This document shows, in pieces, positions 1 through 11,577 of a DNA stretch of 64,000 nt. Origin of the DNA: Bilabrum cf. latius (taxonomy: Eukaryota > Bigyra: Bicosoecida > Bigyra > Bicosoecida). The first letter of the stretch is position 1. Each line of letters starts with the position of its first letter. The stretch is from NCBI GenBank assembly GCA_965178125.1, contig OZ237742.1:496001-560000 (forward strand), written 5' to 3'. The notes beneath the pieces are model-generated. The model searched no databases. It was given only the letters and a program-made list of their open reading frames with translations, and was not told the DNA's origin. Both the position numbers and the translations under genes were made by a program.

Positions 1-909
1 GGTGGGGAGGCGGGGGCTGCTGCTGCTGAGGAGGAGGAGGAGGAGGTGGATGATTTTCTCCTCGGGGGCGGGGACGACGACGGTGATGGGGGTGATGGAG
101 AGGAGGGAAAGTAGGGCGACGGATTTTTGCTCGCAGGGGAGGAAGGCGATGAAGAAGAGGGGCAGGGTGGGGAAGAAGATGGGTCGACCGGTGGCGGGTC
201 AGCGCATGGACCAGCAGCCAAGAAAAGGAGAACAGCGGCCTCCACTGTGCCTCTGTTCAAGAAAGAGGAGAGCCTGTTCGAGGAGCTGGGGGACGGCTCT
301 GACATGACCGAGGTGCCGGGCAGCTGGCGCGCTGCTTTCAGGGAAAAGGATCAGGGCAAGGCGCTCCGGAGGATGGCGTTCCAGGCCCAGCAGGGGGACA
401 CTGGCCTCACGGCAGAGTTCAGGGGCCGATACAGCGACACTGCCGCCAACAGGAAGGGCAAGTCGGGCGGGGCGTTGGATCGCGTGAAGAAGTAGCTGGC
501 CCGGGCGTACTTGCGGGAGATGAGGGGCCGAGGGCGGGGTAGAGGGGCTGGGCGCGGGGGCATGGGTGGGCGCGGGGGCATGGGTGGGCGCGGGGGCATG
601 GGTGGCCGCGGGGGCATGGGTGGCCGCGGGGGAGGGCGAGGGAGGGGGCGAGAGGGGGGGCGTGGTGGAGGTTTTGGTGCGGATTATGGGAGGGGGCGCG
701 GAGGTGGAAGTGGTCGAGGCGGCTACGGGGGTCGTGGGAGGGGCGGAGGGTTTGAGCGCGGTAGGGGGGGTGGGGGCCGGGGCGGGTGGGCCGACCGCGG
801 TGGTGGTCGAGGTCGAGGTGCATCGGGAGAAGGGACGGGCCGGGGAGATCACAGCCATGCGCCGAGGACAACCGCAGGTCCGGCAGGGCGCAAGCACATG
901 ACATTTTGA
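1..909 (+). CDS. RGG-box protein, 3' part (5' end outside window)
   Basis: The frame is open from the first base of the window to TGA at 907-909, so the start lies upstream. It crosses two in-frame TAG codons (109-111 and 493-495), read here as Gln. The order is an acidic run (Glu/Asp, first 40 residues), a basic stretch with a possible nuclear signal AAKKRR, an unrecognised charged segment containing SLFEELGDG and GSWRAAF, then about 130 residues of RGG/GRG/GGMGG repeats. Such Arg-Gly-rich tails usually bind RNA and are arginine-methylated, so an RNA-binding or nucleolar role is likely. I do not recognise the segment before the RGG tail, so the family is unknown. Confidence 0.75.
551..634 (+). 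repeat. 18-bp tandem repeat encoding RGGMGG units
   Basis: About four copies of an 18-bp unit (ggcgcgggggcatgggtg) lie inside the RGG-box gene. The period is a multiple of three, so copy number can change without breaking the frame. Confidence 0.8.
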
Positions 910-975
910 TCGCAAATCTTTCAGCTCTGAAGGATTCTAACGCGTGGGGAGGGAAGCCGCACCACTGATCGAACC

Positions 976-1014
976 GCACAGAAGGTTCGTTTCTTTCCAC
1001 CAAACCTTCCGTGC
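976..1014. promoter_or_regulatory. Inverted repeat with heat-shock-element-like motif upstream of HSF
   Basis: The arms gcacagaaggt (976-986) and accttccgtgc (1004-1014) are inverted repeats with one mismatch. The left arm leads into GAAggTTC, a two-pentamer heat-shock-element core, and further TTC/GAA pentamers follow. It lies about 165 bp before the HSF start codon, so autoregulation is possible. This is inference from motif and position only. Confidence 0.35.
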
Positions 1015-1178
1015 AGAAGAAACAGAACTGAATTGCCTCAAGATAGCTGGTATCGCCGATTTCCTGGGACTAGAGCCAGCACAAGCTTGTACTAGACTTT
1101 AATTTTCTATAGCAGCCACTTTCCGCTGCAGTGACACGTGCGTGGCAGCTACCTGCGGCAGTCGCACGTTGGTGAAAG

Positions 1179-4100
1179 ATGAGTCGTCCAAGACGCACAT
1201 CGAAGCGTTCATCCGCTAAAAACGCTCTGGTAGGTTTGCCAGGCAGTAGAACCACAAAACCAGCTGGCGGTTCAGGGCGCCGACCTCCTTTCCTGGTGAA
1301 GCTCGTGCAGATGCTCGAAACCCCATCCCTATCTGATCTAATAGCATGGACACCGGATGGTCTCGGCATTCTAATCCAGAACCCAGATAAATTCGCGAGT
1401 GATGTGCTACCGCGCTTTTTCCGGCATAGCTCCCAAACATCATTCTTGCGATCGATGAACTTTTACGGGTTTCGCACGATCAAGCAGCTGAAGGGGCAGT
1501 GGCGAGTGTTCGGTAATCCCAGCTTCCGACGAGGCAACACGGAGCAGCTATTCCAGGAAAGACGAAACGTTCGCAACCTCCCCGGATCCTCCGGGATGGC
1601 CGCCACATCGCCGTTTGCAGGCGGCTCGCCGGGCCACCCTCACCCGGTCCCACCATCCGTGGGTGCGGCAGCTGCATACCCTTTCCAGCAGCAGCAGGCC
1701 CCGCAGGCGAACACATCAGCACCTCCTGCGCGTGCATTCCCAGGCGCATCGGCGTGGTCAGTCGGTGCGGGCGCTCCCCAGCCGTCCTATCCGTCGCATG
1801 CACGTGCAGGACCCGCCGGAGAGGACTCGCAAGGCTCAGCCATGACAGGCTCCGGGCAAGGGAGCGCCCCCAGGGCAGGAGCTAGCATGGGCATGCTGGA
1901 CGACTCCCTTGTCGGTTTCCCCGCGGATGGCAGCTCCGGTGCCGCTGCTGGTGCGAGACACCGTGGCGGGTCTGGAGCTCACGATCTTGACCTGGGTGCG
2001 CTGCAGGGCAGTGCAAGCATCGGCAGCCTGGGCATGGGAGGCTTTATTGGTTCCGGGTCCCTGAATGCCAGTGGCAATTCTCTGAGCGGGTTCAATTCGC
2101 AGTGGTCCATGGGCTTCGACTCGAGGCCAGCGGGAGAGGGTGCTGGGGGCGCTGGCGTGGATACCGGGGGAATGCACGATGTTGAAAGGAACAGGAACAG
2201 GGGCGGGCAGGAGGAAGAGGAGGCCGAGGCCGAGGCTGAGGCTGAGGAGAGAGAAGCGGCTGCGAGCGTGCTGACGGGCCTGAGCCATTCGTAGCACGGC
2301 AGACCTGACACTGGGCCCATCGCTGCAGAGGGGTAGGGCAGACTGACGGGGCTGGCGCTGTCAGCGTCACTGTCTCCCGAAGATCCCAAGGGCATCCGCA
2401 GGCGAAGAAGTTCTGGGGCGATTTCTGCGGCGGCGAGTGACTCTGCTTCCCGTGGGATTCCCCGCGCTGGCGTGGTGGGGCTGGTGGGCGGGGCATCGTC
2501 CGACAGTGCGTCGGCGTCGTTCCACCGAGGGGGCGCGGTGGCTGCTGCGGCCGAGGTTGACAGCGAGGTGGTGGGCGGGGGGCTCACTCCTGCGATCTCG
2601 CCCACCACCCCAAGGGGAATGCCCACACCCGTCCCCTCTACCGGCGGGTTGCACGTCGCAGAACTGTATGCTCCTCCCGTCAGAGCTGCGGCAGTCACCG
2701 CATCGCAGGTGCCCATGAGCAACGACGCAGGCCAGTCTGAACGTAATGGTACTGACGATGGTGCGTCGGGGCATCCACGACCAGCAGGCAGGGGTTTACT
2801 GTTTCCAGCGGAAGCAATCGCCGGCCCGGGCCCCGCTTCGATCTGCCAACGGCCTCCGCTGCTGCACCATTCCGCCTCTGGGTTCGAGCCCGCGAACATC
2901 GGCAAGCTCGTTGACACGTTGCAGCAAAAGGAGGACTGGGACAGCCTCGACTAGCTCTAGCAGCTGATGGAGGCCAGATCGATCATGCTGGAAGCGAGGT
3001 TGCGGCAGGCCGAGAGCCACAACCTGCGAGTTAGCAACATTCACGCTGCGCTGCGTTCGGCGGCTCGCACCGCGAACCAGTGCCTGGTAAAGCAAGCAGA
3101 CGAAGCTGACGAACTGCTCGACATCTATGATCGTCTCGAAGGGTTCGGCATGGGCCACAACCGCGGGGAGCTATCGGACCTCATTCAGCAAATGAAGGCG
3201 CACGCGGAGCCGTTGCGGGGGCGGCGCGTGCTGCTGGGCGCACGCGGTGCCAAGGGGTACACCGCGAGCGGCGGGCTCGGTACGATGTCCTTGGCAGAGG
3301 CTGCGCGAGTTGGAGGCCCTCCGCTCCTCACGCTGCACCCTTCGGTGATGAAGCGAATGCAGGCCACGGGTAGCAAGGCAGTTCCCCTGGAGCCCTTGCA
3401 TTCCTTCGCGCTGGTGCCACGTGACCTCGTGGACCAGGTGCGGCAGGGAGCAGCGCTGTAGCAGCAGGCGATGGATGCCGGGATGCACGGCGGGCAGGAA
3501 TAGAATGGAACCGGCAGTTCAGAGGACGAAAACGCGCTTGCTGCAGAGCCTATGCCCGCTGGGATCCATCGCCCGCAAGCACGGAGGAGATCTCTGTCTG
3601 AAGGCGACGACAGCAGGCACGCAGCATCAGCGAGTGTTGGTGCAGCCGGAGCCATAGGGCGATCCACTGGTCTTCTTGGCCCGCGTTTGCCTTCCTCTGG
3701 AGGCAATCTTCGCTCTTCTTCCAGCTCTGTGCCTCGAGAAACGCTGCAGATCGAAATAGGAAATAACCAGACAGCCAAGATTGTCGTAACGCCTGCAGCA
3801 CTGCCCATGGCGGCGCCCGGGAGCGACCAAGCAGGTGATACCACCAGCCCAAGCCAGGGAATGGTACAGGCAGCATTTGATCGGTTCAATCTGCCAGCAG
3901 TGGCACTAGCTGCAGGGCCTGGGTCTTCAGGCCGCGTCCGGGGTGGCACACCCGTGCGTGGACCTACCGAGCTGCAGAGCGCTGGCCTGATGCAATCCAC
4001 CGCGGCCGGTGCAGTGGACCGCAATCAGCGTCCCTCTTCTTCCTCGCCTGGCGGTGGCAGGCTCTCTGCAGGCCGTCCAGGCAGCCGGGGCGGTGTGTCT

Positions 4101-5450
4101 GCCTTCCGTCCGGCGATCGGATCGGGGTTGGTGCGATAGGCCAGGGGCACTGGGTCGTTCGGTTCCGGCCTAGTTGCTGCGGGGAGTCGAGAGGCCGGTG
4201 CCGGGGCTGGGGCTGGAACTGCCAGTCGGTTGGGTGGCAAGATGCCTCGCAGCCGATCCGATCCGGACCTTCCCTCTGCCGCGGCCATTGCCGCGGGCAG
4301 TTCTGCTAGCCGTTTCGATGCCTCTCTCGCTGGGTTCCGATCCAGGGATGGGCTGGATCGTAGCGATGCTGCGCCTGCGAAACGCCGGCGGATCGACAGC
4401 TCTGCCACAGGCATCGGCGACGGTCTCGCGGTGGGAGCGCACATGCTCGGCGACTCGCTGCACGGCGGTGGTCTCACCGGGCATTCGTGGTTCAACGAGC
4501 ATCCAAGTGCATCGCGGGATGGTAATCGCGCAGGCACAGGCACGCAGGCAGATACCAGCGGTTTTGGTGGATCGCTTGGTGCGCTTGGCGGTGGTCTCGA
4601 CATGTCCATCCAGATGAAAGACGGTTCTGCGCTGGCAGAAATTGTGCTTCGGAGCAATGGTGCGAGCAGTCGCAGCCATGTCCAGGCCGATCCAATGGAC
4701 AGCAGGCCCGGACACCATGCACACGGCATGCAAGAATCCCAGGGTGTTCCCACCCCAGACCAGCACGCACAGCCGCAGCAGCGCTCCTTGCGACTTGGCC
4801 TGCCTGCCTACCACCACCAGGACCGGGCAGGGTCGCATGCCCTCGGGGCTGCTGGCAAGCAGCAGGCATCGCAGCAGGGCAGGAATGCATTGGGTGGTCC
4901 GGAAGACTCGCGGTCTCTCGGTCTGCGGGATGGGCTGGTGAGCAGCCCGAGTGCAGAGATGCCCGAGTCCAGCAACGTCGGGCCGGAGCAAGGGCGTGGG
5001 CAGGGACAGAGCTCGAGCAGCAGCAATTGGCACGGTGTATCCAGTAGACAAGGCTCGTCTTCCTAGGGCCATGGTGGTGGTAGTGGTGGTGGTGCGGGAA
5101 CTCCAGTGACTCGCCCTGTGCCCTCGCGGACGTCTGGTGGCAAGCTGCGGCCCTCGCACCACGCTACCAGTGGCAGTGGCAGTGGCAGTGGCAGTGGCAG
5201 TGGCAGTGGCAGTGGCCGTGGCCCGGGCGCGCGTGGAGCATCTGTCGGTGGGGCAGAGCCAGAGCCTAGCCCCTGGATGTTCGCCAGGCACAACGCATCG
5301 AAGAAACGGTCAGATGAGCGGGTGGCGGCGAAGGCAGCCGGCGTGGCTGCGTCAGGTGCGCCTGGCGGCCATGGCACCAGCCGCTGGGCAGAGGAGGGCG
5401 ACCATAGGCATGGGGACGAGGACGACTACGAAGATGAGGATGACGGGGAC

Positions 5451-5482
<32 letters not shown>

Positions 5483-5732
5483 GGAAGAAAACGAACAAGA
5501 TGAGGACGATGAAGACGAGGACGACGATGAAGATGACGACGATGAAGATGAAGATGAGGATGAAGACGGTGTCGAAGACGACGGGGCGATCAGCGGGGAG
5601 GGCACGTTAGGAAGCCTGCAGGACGACGCCACAATGAAACCGAAGCGTAGGAGTCAGAAGAAGAGACCAGCACAAGATCCAGCTGCAAATTTGTAGCAGG
5701 AACTCGACGGAATCTTGGCTTTGGAGTCTTGA
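1179..5732 (+). CDS. HSF-type DNA-binding protein, unusually long (1,517 aa)
   Basis: The start is ATG 1179 and the stop is TGA 5730-5732. One frame runs through nine in-frame TAGs (2292, 2334, 2952, 2958, 3459, 3501, 4137, 5064, 5694). Residues about 36-130 form an HSF DNA-binding domain: PPFLVKLVQML, the IAWTPDG strand, the recognition-helix region FRHSSQTSFLRSMNFYGFR and WRVFGNPSF. HSFs bind nGAAn arrays in the nucleus and activate chaperone genes. Residues about 575-660 are heptad-like (DTLQQKEDWDSLDQLQQL) and fit a trimerisation coiled coil; two of their glutamines are encoded by TAG. The rest is low-complexity Gly/Ser/Ala/Pro, a Gly-Ser run near residue 1,335 and a very acidic run at about 1,414-1,466, perhaps an activation domain. 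Typical HSFs are 300-800 aa. The exact HSF class cannot be assigned. Confidence 0.9.
5170..5214 (+). repeat. Hexanucleotide microsatellite (ggcagt)n encoding Gly-Ser
   Basis: About seven uninterrupted copies of ggcagt lie within the HSF coding frame and give an alternating Gly-Ser tract. Confidence 0.85.
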
Positions 5733-5767
5733 TATTGGCCAAAGCTGGGCTGGATTACTAGTTCCGC

Positions 5768-5796
5768 TTTGGCGCCGTGACATGCGCGGCGCCAAA
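5768..5796. promoter_or_regulatory. Perfect palindrome with two E2F-like sites upstream of CUL3
   Basis: tttggcgccg (5768-5777) and cggcgccaaa (5787-5796) are a perfect 10-bp inverted repeat with a 9-nt centre. Each arm matches the E2F/DP consensus TTTSSCGC. It lies 36 bp after the HSF stop and 140 bp before the CUL3 ATG. It could be paired E2F sites for CUL3 or a 3' hairpin of the HSF transcript. Sequence alone does not decide. Confidence 0.4.
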
Positions 5797-5935
5797 CTGG
5801 TTGAGGTGTCGAGCAACATCCGACCAGGGCGAGCACTCTGCCCGGGCACACCCATCATTTTCCTGTTTGTTCAATTAATACCAGCACATAACAGTTTCCT
5901 CAATTGAAAGTAAAAGTGTTTGTGAACCCGTGAGA

Positions 5936-8563
5936 ATGGCGGCAACTAGAAGAAAATTCGTCATAAAGCGGCACACACCGACGAAAGTTTTTACGGTCGA
6001 AAAGGCTCGTGAAACGTGGCAGAAGCTGAAGTCAGCGATCGAGTAGATACAGGGGTAGAATGCTAGCAAGCTTAGTTTCGAGGAGCTCTACAGGTGAGGC
6101 ATGTGCATGCATCGGATGGTTGAAGCGTGCTCGTTCTCGCCAGCCTTGACTATTCGACCGCTTGCCTGGTCTGAAACCATCAACGGCCTTGCAGGTATTC
6201 ATACAATCTTGTTCTTTACAAGCATGGCCACATGCTGTACGATGGGGTGACCATGACGGTACGAAGCTTCCTGCAACAAGTAGCCGAATCCGTGGCGACC
6301 GCTAGCGATAACATGCTGCTGGAGACATTGCAAGATAAGTGGTAGATGCATCAGCTGACAATGAAGATGATTCGTGATATTCTGATGTACATGGTGAGCG
6401 AATGCTGCGTGTGGTCAGCGACCTAATGTGGTTCCGAGCCTCACCTCTGCGTGCTTCATCCCTCTCCATGGCCGGCACTTGCAGGACCGGACATATGTGC
6501 AACAATCCAAATGCCTTTCTGTGTATGAGATGGGGCTACGGGAGTTTCGAAACGTCGTCCTGAGACACGTTCGTGTCGGGGCCCGCGCACGGAACCTGGC
6601 GCTGCAGCAGATCAGGGAGCAGCGGCTCGGCGAGCAGGTTGACACGTCGCTGCTCCGGGGACACTTGCGAATGCTCGTGGAACTCGGGATCGGTAGCCTC
6701 GGGGTCTACGAGAGCGAGTTTGAATCGCAGTTCCTGCGGGACACCCGGGCGTTCTACCGGGAGGAGGCGCAGGACCTCCTCACGGCGAGCACGTGCCCTG
6801 GCTACCTCGCCAGAGCCGAGCAAAGAGTCGTGGAGGAGCGGGAGCGCGTGGGCGAGTACCTGGACATATCCACCGGGACGAAGCTCCGCACCGTGGTGGA
6901 GCAGGAACTGGTAGAGACCCACGCTGCCAGCCTGCTTGAGATGGACACCGGTATCATCCGCATGTTGGACGAGCACCAGATGGAGTACCTGCACCGCCTA
7001 TTCTAGCTGTTTAGCATGGTGAAGAGAACTTAGAAATGGGAGCAGCGCGCGCCAGTCGCAGGCGATGCCAAGGCCTCTGCGGCTGGATCGGTGTCACCGG
7101 CTGCAGCTGCTGCGGCTGGTGGTGCTGCGAGCGGTGCAGGTGCCTCCACTGGTGCTTCTGCGTCAGCTCCGGGCGTGACTCGGGTGCTCACCCCGATAGG
7201 TATCGTCCGAGCCATGATGCAGCAGCACTTGGAGGCGGTGGGCACTCAGCTCCTGGCCGACTCGACCGCCACCAAGGATCCGGTCGCCTTCGTGCGCAAG
7301 CTGCTCGAGCTCAGAGACCACTACGAAAAGGTAGTAAGAGAGGCTTTCCGAGGGAACAGGGAGATGGTCCGCGCCATGAAGGAGAGCTTCGAGAAGTTCC
7401 TCAATGTTGACCACAGGTGCGCCCAGTTCCTGTCGCTGTACGTGGATTCCGAGCTACGGACTGGCTTCAGGGGCCGCACGACGGACGATATCGACCACGA
7501 TCTCAACTGCGTGATCCTCCTGTTTCGGTATCTCCGCGACAAGGACGTCTTCGAGACGTTCTACAAGCAGCACCTGCAGAGGCGTCTGCTGGGTGGCCGG
7601 TCAGCCTCGGACGAGGCGGAGCGCATGATGATTGCTAAGCTCAAGAGCGAGTGCGGGTACCAGTTCACCAGCAACATCGAGGGCATGTTCACGGACCTCA
7701 CCAACAGCCGGGCACTCATGGCCGCGTATACGAAAGCGCTCCGCGAGCGGAGGCGCAAGCTGACCGCGGAGGCGAGCGAACCCAGCGGCGTGGTCCTGAC
7801 GGATGCCATCAACGGCGTCGAGCTTCACGCGACTGTGCTCACGACCGTGCACTGGCCCAACAGCCACGAGCCACCGTGCACCTTGCCCAAGGAAGTGCAG
7901 CCCACCGCGCACCATTTCAAGGACTGGTACCTGCAGTCGCACTCTGGCAGGCTGTTGCGGTGGCACACGGCGCAGGGAACCGCAGAGATCGGGCTCAAGT
8001 ACGCCAACCGGCGGTACGAGATCGTCGCGTCAACGTACCAGATGGCCATGCTATGCCAGTACAACGGAATTGAGACGCCGTCCCTCACCTACAGGCAGAT
8101 CGCGGACGCGACAACCGTCCCCGAGGCGGAGTGCAAGCGCCATCTGCTCTCGCTGACCACCCCGCTTGCGAGGATTCTGATCAAGGAGCGCAAGGGCAAG
8201 GACATCAAGGACGATGACGTGTTTAGGCTGAACCTCGCATTCAAGAGCCCGAAGCTGAGGAACAGAATCAAGCTGATCACGATGAAGAGCGCCACAGGGG
8301 GCACCTCTGCGGCTGCCAGCACCGAGCTGCCCGCACATGTTCTCGCCCAGCGCAACAACATGATCGACGCTGCCGTGGTGCGGATCATGAAGAGCCGAAA
8401 GTCTTTGCAGCACATGGCGCTCATTGCCGAAACTACGAGATAGCTCAGCCAGCGGTTCCAGCCTGACCCTCAGCTGGTGAGGAAGAGGATCGAGAACCTG
8501 ATCGACAGGGACTACCTGGAGCGAGACAATGACGACAGGAGGGTCTACCACTACATCGCGTGA
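5936..8563 (+). CDS. CUL3: Cullin-3 (scaffold of BTB-CRL3 ubiquitin ligases)
   Basis: Exons are 5936-6093, 6195-6393 and 6485-8563 (811 aa, stop TGA), with GTGAG donors and TTGCAG acceptors. Cullin-3 links BTB substrate adaptors to RBX1 and an E2. N-terminal cullin-3 signatures are KLSFEELYR, LVLYKHGHMLY, MKMIRDILMYM and DRTYVQQ. The cullin homology domain includes EKDVF-like DKDVFETFYKQHLQRRLLGG and GYQFTSNIEGMF. The C-terminal winged helix has IVRIMKSRKSLQH-like residues ahead of RIENLIDRDYLERD and ends HYIA. The neddylation lysine is in the RIMKSRK motif. In-frame TAGs occur in all three exons. The one at 8441-8443 (AETTR-Q-LSQRF) aligns with an invariant cullin Gln. A Gly/Ala/Ser-rich insert near 7090-7180 is unusual. 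Confidence 0.95.
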
Positions 8564-8963
8564 GGGGATGCAGCGCGATGAAGGACAAGCTCTAATGGAT
8601 GGTGGGTTTGCTTGCGCCGGTGGCTGCGCGGTGGGCACTTGTTTGTTTCAGCGCGCCTTGGCGTGCTCTGGTGTATGGCTGCTGCTCTCGAAGCGCGGCC
8701 TCCCGAGGCACCCCTCTCTTTGTGCGGGCAGACATGTCCACGGCATCAAGGTCTTCACTTGTCTATTTTATGTCCTATGCAACAACGAAGACCGAATTTC
8801 GGCTTCTCGCTGCGAGTTGAGGTCGATGAACTCGGTCGCTCAACGCGCCGTGGCTGACAGTGGCCAAGCGGAAAAGTTCGCACATCCAATGTGGATACTA
8901 CACAGGCATGGTCGGGCCCAATCAGATGCATCAATTCGAAATGAGCCACTCCAGGCGCGCACC
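8564..8963. other. Convergent intergenic region between CUL3 and the sulfatase
   Basis: It holds the 3' flanks of two converging genes. I see no coding frame, repeat or RNA gene in it. Confidence 0.6.
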
Positions 8964-11079
8964 TCACTCCTTGCCCTTGCCGCCCACGTAGTGCTCCCTG
9001 AGCATCCCCTCGTATTTCTCTACGATGTCTCTGCTCTTGGAGTCACCGGCCAAGTTGACCAGGTCCCACGCGTCAAAATCCACGCCAGTTGCCTGGTCGT
9101 CCCTGTGGTCGTAGAGCTCGCGGGCATACGGCTCCGCGTTCCAGTCGACGGTCTGCGTTGTGCCATTCCATGCCCTCCATGAGACGTACCTGTACGACAT
9201 GTCTCTGATCGCGTAGCCCATGTAAGAGAGCTTGCTATCCTTGACCCTATTGCAGCTATCGTCGCCCGTGGCAATGTCGCCGCAGCGTGGGTAGATCGAC
9301 AGGGCGTACTCGTTGGGACCCTTCTCGTTCTCAGGGTCACGCAGCATGGACGCGAGCGACTTGCCATTGCCGACGGTCCCTGCGGGTGTGGGCAGCCCCA
9401 TGACGTCAGCCAGGGTGGGATACATGTCCACCAGCTCGGCAATCCCGCCAGCTCGCTTGCCTCGGTAGCCCGCAGGAGTGGTGTCGGGCGCCCTGATGAT
9501 GAGCGGCACTCGGGTGTGCCCCTCCATGTTGCCTTTTTTCTCCCACTGGCCATTTTCCTAAAGGAAGTAGCCGTGGTCAGCACTGCGAACTCGGTGCAGG
9601 AAGTGTGAGATGGGAAGGGGGCTTGGCCTGCTCTAATTGCAAGCGGTCGCACAAACGAAGCGGGAGCTGCGGCAAGGAACGGCTCAGGCCCAAACACGCG
9701 CAGCTGCGCTCAGAACCAATCTAGAAGCAACCACTGCACTGGCTATCACACTCACTGAAACACCGTCACTGTGTCGTCCCACACGCCCAGCTCCTTGGCC
9801 GTGTCCATGATGGTGCCAAAAAGGTAGTCGGCCATGGACACGCACGCGTAGTAGGCTCTCCGGTTGAGTGCCTCGATGTCCGAGGGGACGGGCGAGGTTC
9901 TGTTCCAAGCAAACGACTTGCCGTCAGCGTCCTTCACGGCGAAATTGTGGATCCAGGCGACGTCTGGGGCCGTCGGGGGAAAGGTCGGGTGCTTGGCGCC
10001 AGCAACGGAGGAAGGGTCGTACATGCCGTAGAACTCGGGGAGGCAGGCCCAGGGCGCGTGGGGCGAGCGCAGCCCTGCCATGATGAAAAAAGGCTCCGGG
10101 TCGCTCCCCTGCAGCTCTTGTTCCCTCTGCTTGGACACGGCAAACTTGAGGTATTCGATCGTCGCGTTCGCGACACCGATGTCGTAAATCAGGGACTGGT
10201 CCGAGGTGGAGCACCAGCCGCCGCCCTCCCCGGCATGAGAGGACCGGGGGCACCTATTTCCTCCCTGGGGGTAGTATGGCTTCTGCTGGCTCCAGCTGTA
10301 GGGCTCATCGTTGTTCGGGGGCTCCCCCGGGCTGCGCGAAGTGAGCAACTGGCGCTGAGCGGCCGCCGGTGGTTAGGTGCAAGGGTGCGCACGAGGAGCT
10401 CAGGCGTGTTACACTGTGGATTAGTGCCTCACTGGTACGTTTTGCCTAGACCGAGGGTGAGGAAGCCGTTCTCCTTGAAGTACTGCGGCATGCTGACGGT
10501 AGTGTTGCCCCCGGGTGCGTCCCGGAAATTCACCAGGAAGTCATAGACAGATATGTTTGTCGGTCGTCGACCGGACATGAAGCTATTTCTGCGGTATTGG
10601 TTCTATCTGGCGGGTGTTGGGGGAATCACAAGGCGGCCATGAGAATAGTGCATAGGCCCCAGTCGCGATGGCTCACCTGCTTGGGCTGCACACAGCAAAC
10701 TACGAATAGGCACGGTCAAATACAACTCCATCCTATGCTAGGCTATCCAAGTGCGGCGTCTGCATGAACTTGTTGCCGTACACGCCGAGCTGGGGCCTCA
10801 TATCGTCGGCCAGGAGATCTGCGCTGCTTGACACTACTAAGGGAGCATGCACGCGATCGCATAAGGAACAAATGAAATCACCATGCACTCATTGATCACA
10901 AATGGAACTTACAAAGCACCTGCGAAAGTATCGTAGCGAAGGACGCAAGAGACCTGTTTCATGTCAAATAACAGGCTTTCTATGGCAGCGACAGAGTCGC
11001 CCAAATCGCTCACGTTCTTTGCCGCATCTCCAACTTGAAAATATGCGAACGCTCCAGCAGCAAAAATGAAACTGCGCAT
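8964..11079 (-). CDS. Secreted/lysosomal-type sulfatase, iduronate-2-sulfatase-like
   Basis: Six exons on the minus strand: 11079-11014, 10919-10913 (7 nt), 10818-10677, 10588-10433, 10331-9756 and 9582-8964. All introns are GT-AG, 88-173 bp, and the sum is 521 aa ending TGA. The start MRSFIFAAGAFAYF looks like a signal peptide, followed at once by the metal-binding strand VLYLLADDMRPQLG. The active-site signature is VCSPSR, where Cys would become formylglycine. Then come SGRRP, FKENGFLTLGLGKTYHPG, MAGLRSPHAPW and ADHGYFL. These fit the iduronate-2-sulfatase/choline-sulfatase branch; the natural sulfate ester is unknown. Three TAGs fall at Gln-like positions, most clearly in AYS-Q-FAVCSPSR (10700-10702), where relatives have Gln. 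Splicing was inferred from family continuity. Confidence 0.9.
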
Positions 11080-11253
11080 AGTTTGGTTCAGTCAATAGTA
11101 TACCGTCTCACGAGTGCAGCGGGAAATCAGAATCGGAATGTACGCGTTACTTCAAGATGCAGCCATCGCCTCTCGTGGTCTTCTGTGGCAAAGGCTCGTC
11201 TCTCCGTTGCCGCCTAGCACCAGCACGTGCGCGGGGAACAGCGTGTGTACCAC

Positions 11254-11577
11254 ACTATGTACTCACGGGTCATGCAGGACCACTCAAGGATCCTCGATTT
11301 TGTCTCGAAGGGATCGAGGAGGGCTGCAGCGAAGGCCAAACGGGCGCTCGCAAGGGCGGTCCGGGAGGACTTTGCCAGCCTGGCTGTAGGGGCAGCCGAA
11401 AACAACAACCTCGCCGTGGCGATCGCCAACGTCAAGGCAGGGTTGGCTCAGAACGGGCAGCAGGACGGGGTGCCGGCAGCGGGCGCCGGAGGGAACGTGA
11501 ACGCTGACGCTCCCCAGGGGGAAATGGGTCCCCAGGGTGGAGCTTAGGTGGTTTAGGCCATTGCAGCTGAAGCGTGA
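11254..11577 (+). CDS. Small basic/low-complexity protein, function unknown
   Basis: ATG 11254 to TGA 11575 gives about 107 aa, with two TAG codons (11545, 11554) close to the end. The N-terminal half is Ala/Arg/Lys-rich and helical (AAAKAKRALARAVRED), the C-terminal half Gly/Ala-rich. The frame is open further upstream without another ATG, so an upstream exon is possible. It is divergent from the sulfatase, 174 bp apart. I do not recognise the family. Confidence 0.45.

Noticed and set aside
199-1003. Long minus-strand Pro/His/Ala ORFs opposite the RGG gene
   Set aside because: They are antisense frames of the GC-rich RGG repeat.
2880-2896. tRNA T-loop-like gttcgagcccgcg
   Set aside because: It lies inside the HSF coding frame and no cloverleaf could be built. 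No tRNA, including a Gln(CUA) tRNA, was recognised in the window.
5426-5632. Poly-serine ORF on the minus strand opposite the HSF acidic run
   Set aside because: It is the antisense shadow of a GAG/GAC microsatellite; the same holds for the poly-Ser frames near 15400 and 63600.
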